Source: Actinomycetota bacterium (lineage in GTDB: Bacteria; Actinomycetota; Actinomycetes; Nanopelagicales; Nanopelagicaceae). From it: a stretch of 38,574 nt of DNA. Below are positions 32,631-38,574 of the stretch, piece after piece. The stretch is from the NCBI GenBank assembly GCA_009924185.1, contig RFSC01000002.1, positions 1 to 38,574 on the forward strand. Reading direction: 5' to 3'. How positions within the stretch are numbered: position 1 is the first letter of the stretch; every line of letters begins with the position of its first letter. The notes beneath the pieces are model-generated. The model was not told the origin of the DNA and did no database searches. It worked only from the letters and a program-made list of their open reading frames with translations. Both the position numbers and the translations under genes were made by a program.

Positions 32631-33363
32631 TCCAGCACGTTTAGCACCAAAACTTTCCAACTTGAAGTTGCTAGATCAAGAGTTAATCAAGTGCACCGCA
32701 TGCCCGAGGCTTGTGCAGTGGCGACAAGAGGTTGCAGTCACCAAGCGAAGGGCATATCAAGATCAAAAGTACTGGGGAAAACCAATTACAGGTTTTGGCC
32801 CAACAAATGCCAAAGTTGCGGTGATTGGGTTAGCTCCCGGAGCGCATGGCGCTAACCGCACCGGTCGAGTCTTTACCGGTGATAGTTCTGGAGATTGGCT
32901 GTATCGCTCCTTACATAAAAATGGTTTAGCAAAGATTCCAACCAGCGACTCTTTAAATGATGGACAAGAGTTAATCGACACTCGAATTATGTGCGCGGTG
33001 CGATGTGTTCCACCAGGAAACAAACCAAGTATTGAAGAGAGTAAAAAATGTCAGCCCTGGTTACTAAGAGAGGTGGAGCTGCTCTTCCCAACAACTCGAA
33101 GCTACTTGGCCCTAGGTGGGATCGCTTGGCGCGCCATCATCGATGCACTTGCGGAGTTGGGTGAGGAATTGCCTAGAAACCGCCCAAAGTTTGGCCACGG
33201 TGCCCAATTCAACTTTCTGGGCAGTGATGGGAATACTAGATTGGTCATTGGGAGTTACCATCCCAGCCAACAGAATACTTTTACGGGGAAGCTAACGCGG
33301 AGCCAATTGGATTCGGTGGTTAAAAAGGCAGGTAGATTTGCCCACTCAGGTAAGCCCCTGTAG
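32602..33363 (+). CDS. family 5 (UDGb-type) uracil-DNA glycosylase
   Basis: Excises uracil, and in this family often hypoxanthine or other deaminated bases, from DNA. In 253 residues the family-5 motif A is exact (GLAPGAHGANRTGRVFTGD), without the Asp/Asn water activator of families 1-2. Motif B is GSYHPSQQNTFTGKL. Cysteines in CTACPRL, CAVRCVPPG and KKCQPW can ligate the 4Fe-4S cluster of thermophilic-type UDGs. ATG 32602, overlapping ppx by 29 bases, is preferred; an upstream ATG at 32575 is possible. The last 10 bases, including the stop codon, lie within the downstream tRNA gene. Confidence 0.92.
   Translation: MEWLGHLPTNPARLAPKLSNLKLLDQELIKCTACPRLVQWRQEVAVTKRRAYQDQKYWGKPITGFGPTNAKVAVIGLAPGAHGANRTGRVFTGDSSGDWLYRSLHKNGLAKIPTSDSLNDGQELIDTRIMCAVRCVPPGNKPSIEESKKCQPWLLREVELLFPTTRSYLALGGIAWRAIIDALAELGEELPRNRPKFGHGAQFNFLGSDGNTRLVIGSYHPSQQNTFTGKLTRSQLDSVVKKAGRFAHSGKPL
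33333..33338 (+). promoter_or_regulatory. possible internal -10 for the tRNA-Leu gene
   Basis: TAGATT lies within the end of udg, 15 bases before the mature tRNA 5' end. It would let the tRNA be made without the udg message. No matching -35 at ideal spacing. Confidence 0.25.
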
Positions 33364-33426
33364 CCCAACGGCAGAGGCAGACGACTTAAAATCGTCCAAG
33401 TGTGGGTTCGACCCCCACCGGGGGCA
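33354..33426 (+). tRNA. tRNA with Leu anticodon UAA, short variable loop
   Basis: Acceptor GCCCCTG (33354-33360) pairs with CGGGGGC (33419-33425), with one G-U, and the discriminator is A. The D-stem is GCC/GGC. The anticodon stem GACGA/TCGTC encloses CTTAAAA, giving anticodon TAA at 33387-33389. The T-arm is GTGGG/CCCAC with a normal TTCGA loop. The variable loop is only CAAGT, so the 73-base molecule is class I, unlike usual bacterial tRNA-Leu. CCA is not encoded. The first 10 bases overlap the end of udg. Confidence 0.85.
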
Positions 33427-33469
33427 CATATCTGTCAGCAGTACCGATATGAACTACTAAAGGAGAGCA

Positions 33470-34282
33470 ATGAATAGTTCAAATCCCGTACTAGGGAAGG
33501 CTTTTGGTCATAGAGATGGTCAAAGCAATGGTCGCGGTTTTGCCTCAATGGGTTCGGTATTAACTCCGGACAATCTGGAGGAGACATATAACGCTCCTGC
33601 GGCATCATCGCTACGCACCGGTCGCATGACCATGGATGATGTAGTTGCGCGATCTGGAATTCTCTTTGGTATCTCAGTTGTAGTTGGTGCAGCTGCTTGG
33701 TACTTGAATCTTGGTGGCGGAGCGCTGCTGATTGGTTTTGTCGGTGGTTTGGCTACCGCATTGTTTGGAATTTTCAGCAAGAAGGTTCGCCCCGCTGTCT
33801 ATCAGGCTTATGCGGTTTGCCAAGGTCTAGTTCTCGGCATAATCAGCAAGAGTTACGAACTTTTCTATGATGGCATCGTTCAGCAGGCGATTGTTGCAAC
33901 TATTGCAGCATTTGTTGGAATGCTCTTCCTTTACAAGAGTGGTCGTCTACGCGCGACACCAAAGTTCACAAAAATGTTGCTAGGTGCAGCTCTCGGTTAC
34001 TTTGTTCTAGCCATCGGCAGCTTCATTAGCTCATTCTTCGGAGTTGGCAATGGCATGGGTCTATATGGCCTAAGTGGCTTTGGTCCACTTCTTGCTATCG
34101 CTGGTGTTGCAATCGCATCCTTCTTCTTGATTCTTGATTTTGATCAGATTGAAGAGGGTGTGCGGGCAGGTGTGCCACAAGAAGAGTCATGGCGTGCCGG
34201 CTTCGGTCTACTAATGACCATGGTTTGGTTGTACCTAGAGGTATTGCGCCTACTAGCAATTTTGCGCGGTAATAACGACTAA
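33470..34282 (+). CDS. Bax inhibitor-1/YccA-family membrane protein
   Basis: A 270-residue protein with a polar N-terminus (about 60 residues) and seven hydrophobic helices, the length and form of the actinobacterial Bax1-I group (TMBIM/YccA superfamily). Recognisable stretches are RMTMDDVVARSGILFGISV, YAVCQGLVLGIISKSYE and ILDFDQIEEGVRAGVP, with the acidic pair associated with calcium/proton sensing in relatives, then WLYLEVLRLLAIL. Bacterial function is not settled; calcium leak and protease regulation are proposed for homologues. ATG 33470 follows AAAGGAG. A strong inverted repeat lies 25 bases after the stop. Confidence 0.88.
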   Translation: MNSSNPVLGKAFGHRDGQSNGRGFASMGSVLTPDNLEETYNAPAASSLRTGRMTMDDVVARSGILFGISVVVGAAAWYLNLGGGALLIGFVGGLATALFGIFSKKVRPAVYQAYAVCQGLVLGIISKSYELFYDGIVQQAIVATIAAFVGMLFLYKSGRLRATPKFTKMLLGAALGYFVLAIGSFISSFFGVGNGMGLYGLSGFGPLLAIAGVAIASFFLILDFDQIEEGVRAGVPQEESWRAGFGLLMTMVWLYLEVLRLLAILRGNND

Positions 34283-35541
34283 CCCTCGTTTAATTGAGGT
34301 TTACGGGAATCCCCGAGACTAGCGGTATTGGTCTCGGGGATTCTTATTGCAGCAATAATCGCCAGTGAAAATACCGCAGCGCTAAATGCGATTGCGGTGC
34401 GGTAAGAGAAATAATCAGAGATAAAGCCGAGAAGAATTGGGCCGACCATCATTCCCGCATCGCCGGCCATCTGCCAGAAAGCGTAAACCTTTCCACTCTT
34501 GCCCTTGATTACATCGCCAACAATCGCGCCAGCTGACGCGGCAAAACCTGCACCTAATCCCATGACAATCATGGCGATTAGATAAATGGTGGTGTTGGTT
34601 GATAAGACCAATAAAGCGAGCGCCAGCATCACTATTGAAAAGCCCACCAAAATTACGGGTTTGCGACCATTTTTGTCGGAGTATTTACCGGCACGAACCA
34701 TCACAGAACCTTGCGCAATCAATGCGATCGTAAAACTTAATCCCACCAGCGAAGCACTAGCGCCTAAATCTTCCACCACAAAGAGCGGCAAAATCGAGGA
34801 GCGCATGCCAAATAAAATCCAGCTACCTAAGAAGGCCAGAAATAGAGAGTAAAGGTAAGGCTTGATTTGCAGCGCTTCCCGAATGGTTAGGGCACGCTCT
34901 TCTTGTTGAGATTCAACCCTAGCTCCTAAGCGGCTCTCGTGAAGATAAATCATCGAGACGGTTCCTGCAGCGATTAATAAAGCTGAGTAAATGAAAAATG
35001 GAGCGCGCGGCGAAAGAGCAATCAAAGCACCACCAAAAGCAGGACCAGCCACTCCACCGGCGATGAATCCACCGTTATATAGTGATTGCGCCCGACCTCT
35101 TTGATTATCGGCAACCACTCGAAGAATTAATGCACCTGCAGATACAGAAAACATTGAAGAGCCCAGTCCGCCTGCGGTTCTGAAAATCAATAGCTGTTCA
35201 TAACTTTGCGCTAAACCTGCCAACAGAGTGAAGATGGAGACCATAAAAAGGCCAAAACCCAGCACTACTCGCTCGCCAAATCGATCAACTAACTTTCCGG
35301 AGAAGAGTCCAGAAACAAACCGCATAATTGCAAAGGAGGAGATGATCAAGCCAATCAAGGTATTGGAGACGCCAAAGGTTTTAGCAAAGATTGGTATAGC
35401 TGGAATTATCAAACCAAATCCCACCGCAACTAAAAAAGATATGGCGGTTAGGACTGATACCTCTTTTGGCAGTCCCTTGAATGGAGAGGAGAGTTTTTTA
35501 GCCAAGTGCCTCGCCCGCCGCATCTTGTCTTGCAGAGGCAT
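34279..35541 (-). CDS. MFS transporter, TetA/DHA1-like
   Basis: A 12-helix major-facilitator exporter of 420 residues. The first helix begins [20 protein letters not shown] and the loop 2-3 motif A reads [34 protein letters not shown] and [10 protein letters not shown] fit the antiporter motif C region of drug exporters. Substrate unknown. The start is uncertain: ATG at 35541 is used, with ATG 35523 or 35607 possible; all lie within the end of the upstream MFS gene, so the two are overlapping and probably cotranscribed. The 3' end overlaps the convergent Bax-inhibitor gene by 4 bases. Confidence 0.85.
   Translation of the reverse strand: MPLQDKMRRARHLAKKLSSPFKGLPKEVSVLTAISFLVAVGFGLIIPAIPIFAKTFGVSNTLIGLIISSFAIMRFVSGLFSGKLVDRFGERVVLGFGLFMVSIFTLLAGLAQSYEQLLIFRTAGGLGSSMFSVSAGALILRVVADNQRGRAQSLYNGGFIAGGVAGPAFGGALIALSPRAPFFIYSALLIAAGTVSMIYLHESRLGARVESQQEERALTIREALQIKPYLYSLFLAFLGSWILFGMRSSILPLFVVEDLGASASLVGLSFTIALIAQGSVMVRAGKYSDKNGRKPVILVGFSIVMLALALLVLSTNTTIYLIAMIVMGLGAGFAASAGAIVGDVIKGKSGKVYAFWQMAGDAGMMVGPILLGFISDYFSYRTAIAFSAAVFSLAIIAAIRIPETNTASLGDSRKPQLNEG
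34307..34343 (+). terminator. perfect 13-bp inverted repeat after the Bax-inhibitor gene
   Basis: GAATCCCCGAGAC (34307-34319) and GTCTCGGGGATTC (34331-34343) are perfect inverted repeats with an 11-base loop, followed by TTATT. This is the strongest hairpin in the window. It begins 25 bases after the plus-strand stop, so it probably terminates that gene, though it is embedded in codons of the opposing MFS gene. Confidence 0.65.
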
Positions 35542-37084
35542 GACTTTGACTGTCCTGCAAAGGCTTCTCTTCAAGTGCGATCGCAAAGAAGAAGGCGAGC
35601 GCAACAACAGGGAAGGCGCTTAGAAATACAACTTGGAATGAGTCGGCAAAGGCCTCTAAAACTCTCAATTGGATCTCTGCTGGCAGAGTTGCAATCATCG
35701 CAGTATTGCTAGTGAGTGTTTCAATCATGCCTGGTTCAACTACGGATGAACCGCCGAGCTGTGTTTGTAGGTTATCTGCAACGCGATTGCTGAGGATGGT
35801 GCCAAATATCGCAGTACCAAAGGCGCCGCCCAGAGAGCGGAAAAATGTATTTGAAGAGGTGGCGATACCAAGATCCTTAAACTCCACCGCATTTTGCACC
35901 GCGATAACGATAGTTTGCATGCATAGTCCCAAACCACCGCCGATAATTACGGCAAAGATTGCTATCTGCCAATATGGAGTTGAAACATCTGCAGTGCTCA
36001 TCAAATAGATGCCAAAAGCCATCAGAAGAGTGCCAACAACTGGATACTTTTTGTAACGACCTGTCTTTGTGATTAGTCGACCGCTAGTGATCGTGAAGGA
36101 GAGAATTCCAATCATTAATGGAATCAGCTTCAAACCAGCTTCGGTTGCCGAGTTACCTTGAATGATCTGCAGGTAAAGAGGCAACATAACAATCGCGCCA
36201 AACATTCCTGCTCCAACAATGAAGCCGATTATGGAGGTCAGGGTAAAGGTACGATTCTTAAACAAGGTCATGGGCAATATTGGCTCTGTAGCCCTTAACT
36301 CCCAAAGTACAAACAAAACCGCAAAGATAACGCCCGCTACTAAAGTTGAAACAGTTCTTGGCTCACTCCAGCCATTCTCAGGACCCAAAACAGATAATGC
36401 AATTAAGAGTGAAACTACCGAGATAACCATCAGAATTGCGCCAAGAAAATCAATTTTGTGTTCTCTTTTCACCTTAGGTATATGCAAAACCATGGAGGTG
36501 ATTATTAACGCCAAAATTCCGAAAGGTATATTGATATAGAAAATCCAGCGCCATCCTGTAATTCCTAGGATTTCACCTCTATCAGAGAAAAAACCACCCA
36601 ATAGGGGGCCAGCTACCGAAGAGATTCCCCAAACCGCCCCAAACAATCCTTGATACTTGCCACGTTCGCGAGGTGCAACCAGATCACCAACAATTACAAA
36701 GGTAAGTCCCATCAAACCACCCGCGCCAATTCCTTGAATGGCTCGTGTGATGATTAGTTGTTCCATGGAGGTTGAAGCACCAGCTAGAAGAGAGCCAATC
36801 AGAAACAAAATAATGGAAAATTGATACACGGGCCTGCGGCCATATAGATCTGAGATCTTGCCGTACAAGGGTGTGGAGGCGGTTGAAGTCAAAAGATATG
36901 CAGTAACTACCCAGGTGTAATGATTTAAACCATCAAACTCCTCGACGATACTTTTCAGAGCTGTAGAGACGATAGTTTGATCCAGCGCGGCAAGCAGCAA
37001 GCCAGTCATAAGGCTGGACATGATGATGAGAATCTCTCGATGGGTTAACGGCTTGGAATGGTCTACTTTTGCTCTATCCCGCAT
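35498..37084 (-). CDS. MFS multidrug exporter, DHA2 (EmrB/QacA) family, 14 helices
   Basis: A 528-residue proton-coupled drug exporter. The DHA2 motif D1 [20 protein letters not shown] occupies helix 1, [20 protein letters not shown] carries motif A, and [13 protein letters not shown] is motif C. Fourteen hydrophobic segments can be counted, as in EmrB/QacA-type proteins. ATG 37082-37084 has AGGAA a few bases upstream. It is only tens of bases from the divergent ABC exporter genes and overlaps the next MFS gene, making a cluster of export systems. No regulator is adjacent. Confidence 0.9.
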   Translation of the reverse strand: MRDRAKVDHSKPLTHREILIIMSSLMTGLLLAALDQTIVSTALKSIVEEFDGLNHYTWVVTAYLLTSTASTPLYGKISDLYGRRPVYQFSIILFLIGSLLAGASTSMEQLIITRAIQGIGAGGLMGLTFVIVGDLVAPRERGKYQGLFGAVWGISSVAGPLLGGFFSDRGEILGITGWRWIFYINIPFGILALIITSMVLHIPKVKREHKIDFLGAILMVISVVSLLIALSVLGPENGWSEPRTVSTLVAGVIFAVLFVLWELRATEPILPMTLFKNRTFTLTSIIGFIVGAGMFGAIVMLPLYLQIIQGNSATEAGLKLIPLMIGILSFTITSGRLITKTGRYKKYPVVGTLLMAFGIYLMSTADVSTPYWQIAIFAVIIGGGLGLCMQTIVIAVQNAVEFKDLGIATSSNTFFRSLGGAFGTAIFGTILSNRVADNLQTQLGGSSVVEPGMIETLTSNTAMIATLPAEIQLRVLEAFADSFQVVFLSAFPVVALAFFFAIALEEKPLQDSQSHASARQDAAGEALG

Positions 37085-37101
37085 GATTTCCTAACGTGAA
37101 T

Positions 37102-37130
37102 TTGGCCCAGAGAGTTAAGGCTACTACTCT
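37102..37130 (+). promoter_or_regulatory. putative leaderless promoter of the ABC ATPase gene
   Basis: TTGGCC (37102-37107) and TACTCT (37125-37130) are 17 bases apart, and the -10 ends 7 bases before GTG 37138. Confidence 0.4.
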
Positions 37131-37137
37131 CAATCCT

Positions 37138-38133
37138 GTGAAAAGTGTTATTGCAGAGAATTTAGTAAAAACATATGACAAAGGCGCTGTTAAGGCGCTA
37201 AATGGATTGAGTTTAGATGTCGAAGAAGGAACAGTTTTAGGCGTGCTTGGACCAAACGGTGCCGGCAAAACCACAACTGTGAGAATTCTCGCAACATTGT
37301 TAACACCTGATTCAGGGCATGCAACTGTTGCTGGAATTGATGTGATTAAAAATCCAGATCAAGTTCGCGAAGTAATTGGATTGTCAGGCCAGTATGCAGC
37401 GGTAGATGAAACTCTCACCGGCTGGGACAACCTGGTTATGTTTAGTCGTTTGTATCATCTATCGCCATCTGCTTCCAAGAAAAGAGCAGAGGAGTTACTG
37501 GAACAGTTCTCTCTAACTGATGCAGCAAAGCGTCCTATCCGTACCTACTCCGGTGGTATGAGACGTCGATTAGATTTGGCAGCCTCTTTAATTGTTAGAC
37601 CAAAAATCCTATTTCTAGATGAGCCAACAACAGGATTAGATCCGCGCGGCCGTCAAGAGATGTGGGGAGTAATTGATTCTCTGGTTAAAGATGGCACAAC
37701 ACTGCTTTTGACAACGCAGTATCTAGAAGAGGCTGATCAATTAGCTGACGATATTGCGGTAATTGATCATGGCAAGGTAATTGCGAGAGGTACCTCTGAC
37801 CAACTAAAGCGTCAGGTTGGCGGCGAGCGTCTAGAGATTGTTGTTGAATCACAAGATCTCAAAAAAGCTACCGAGATTGTGGAGCGAGTAAGTGGTGGAA
37901 AGGCTCTGGTAGAAGAGAGCGCCCGCCAGGTATCAGCCCCCGTTACTACTGGTTCAAAGGCATTGATTGAAGCGGCCCGCTCCTTAGATGATGCCGGAAT
38001 TCATCCGCTTGATATTGGTTTGAAGCGACCTTCTCTAGATGATGTCTTCATCGCCCTGACTGGCCATGCCGCAGAGGATAAGAAGGAAGAGGAAGTTGTA
38101 GATCCGAAAGCGCGAAAGAGGAAAAAGAAATGA
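37138..38133 (+). CDS. ABC exporter ATP-binding subunit, DrrA type
   Basis: ATPase of a daunorubicin/antibiotic-type (DrrA) exporter, 331 residues from GTG 37138. Walker A GPNGAGKTT lies at 38-46, the Q-loop in GLSGQYAAVDETLTG, the signature YSGGMRRRLDLA at 137-148, Walker B ILFLDEPTTGLDP, and the switch His is replaced by Gln in LTTQYLEEADQLADDIAV, as is normal for DrrA. The C-terminal domain (PSLDDVFIALTGH) is typical, followed by a Lys/Glu-rich tail. A start at GTG 37096 would add 14 residues; the later one fits both the family N-terminus and a leaderless promoter. It overlaps the permease gene by ATGA. Confidence 0.92.
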   Translation: MKSVIAENLVKTYDKGAVKALNGLSLDVEEGTVLGVLGPNGAGKTTTVRILATLLTPDSGHATVAGIDVIKNPDQVREVIGLSGQYAAVDETLTGWDNLVMFSRLYHLSPSASKKRAEELLEQFSLTDAAKRPIRTYSGGMRRRLDLAASLIVRPKILFLDEPTTGLDPRGRQEMWGVIDSLVKDGTTLLLTTQYLEEADQLADDIAVIDHGKVIARGTSDQLKRQVGGERLEIVVESQDLKKATEIVERVSGGKALVEESARQVSAPVTTGSKALIEAARSLDDAGIHPLDIGLKRPSLDDVFIALTGHAAEDKKEEEVVDPKARKRKKK

Positions 38134-38574
38134 AGTACGCAGTCTCTGATTCTTTAGTAGTTACTAAGCGCCAGCTCTTGCAGCTGATTCGTATCCCGGA
38201 AGTTCTTATCTTTTCCACTATCCAACCGGTGATGTTTGTCCTTCTTTTCCGTTATGTATTTGGTGGCTCAATCTCAACTGGAATTCCCGGCGTTGATTAT
38301 GTGCAGCTACTAATGCCAGGAATCTTTGTGCAGACCGTCGCATTTACGCTCGCTGGAACGGCGGTCGGCCTAGCTGAAGATATGCAAAAGGGTTTAATTG
38401 ATCGCTTTAGATCACTTCCGATTTCCCGTTCCGCAGTTGTATTTGGCCGAGCTCTAGGGGATAGCACCCTCAACATTGTTGTTTGGCTTTGCGATGTCAT
38501 GGATTGGCGTTTTGATTGGATTATCGGTGCGCTCCGCCCGAGTCGCCAACGCAGCGGTTTTCATTGCAGTCTTT
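38130..38574 (+). pseudogene. ABC-2 permease, DrrB type, with apparent internal deletion and frameshift (cut by window end)
   Basis: The frame opens at ATG 38130, overlapping the ATPase stop. It encodes a normal DrrB-like N-terminus: TKRQLLQLIRIPEVLIF, QPVMFVLLFRYVFGG, YVQLLMPGIFVQTV, then EDMQKGLIDRFRSLPISRSA and GRALGDSTLNIVV. From about 38482 the frame stops making sense, while the +1 frame reads FGFAMSWIGVLIGLSVRSA, the next expected permease segment. Roughly 30 residues normally between these blocks are absent. This looks like a deletion of about 90 bases not divisible by three, either a real lesion or an assembly error. The gene continues beyond the window. Confidence 0.7.

Noticed and set aside
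35228-35623. 131-codon plus-strand frame across the MFS1/MFS2 junction
   Set aside because: Antisense to two transporter genes with conserved motifs; composition rich in Lys, Pro and Arg, typical of a shadow frame.

Overview
The window is about 38.6 kb of very compact bacterial chromosome. Gene order, gene families and base composition (GC in the mid-40s percent by eye) point to a low-GC, streamlined actinobacterium, most likely of the freshwater acI/Nanopelagicales type. The lineage is inferred. What supports it is a long run of genes in the order known from Mycobacterium tuberculosis Rv0992c-Rv1026: 5-FCL, moeA-like, rimJ, Rv0996-like membrane protein, PMT mannosyltransferase, rsmI, metG, tatD, ksgA/rsmA, ispE, glmU, prs, rplY, pth, mfd, mazG, eno, DivIC-like, DUF501, ppx. 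Gene gaps are mostly below 100 bases and none reaches 300. No CRISPR array, insertion sequence, prophage, rRNA or origin was seen.

Layout. 1-4.3 kb is an accessory and stress segment: a flavin-binding PPOX-like protein (cut by the window edge), purU, an MMPL exporter divergent from its likely TetR regulator across a near-perfect operator palindrome, a 35-codon micro-ORF coupled to tetR, and an FmdB zinc ribbon. 4.4-7.3 kb holds a CopD-CtaG copper/oxidase-assembly membrane protein and an acyl-CoA dehydrogenase. 7.3-20.5 kb is the conserved actinobacterial block: folate metabolism, a stripped-down MoeA relative, N-acetyltransferase, protein mannosylation, translation and ribosome maturation (rsmI, metG, tatD, rsmA), isoprenoid synthesis (ispE), tRNA-Gln, then UDP-GlcNAc and PRPP synthesis with a secreted, membrane-anchored EEP hydrolase. 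20.5-33.4 kb continues it: rplY-pth, PEP carboxylase on the other strand, mfd with a SurA-like lipoprotein and mazG, eno, divisome protein, DUF501, ppx, a family-5 uracil-DNA glycosylase and a tRNA with a Leu UAA anticodon. 33.4-38.6 kb has a Bax-inhibitor-like membrane protein, two overlapping MFS exporters and a divergent DrrAB-type ABC exporter whose permease is cut by the edge and appears frameshifted.

Themes. Many genes have a TANNNT-type -10 hexamer ending 6-8 bases before the start codon and no Shine-Dalgarno sequence, so leaderless transcription looks common here; a minority (mfd, rplY, the DivIC-like gene, the Bax-inhibitor gene) have clear ribosome binding sites. Convergent genes meet end to end with almost no terminators. 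Compared with mycobacteria, galU, rpfB, lpqT and lpqU are missing or replaced.

I did not find a clearly new multi-gene system. The best leads are a MoeA homologue lacking its central domain and key motifs, a Leu-anticodon tRNA without the long variable arm, the stop codon of udg lying inside that tRNA, the tetR-coupled micro-ORF, the structured mfd leader, and the lesion in the ABC permease.
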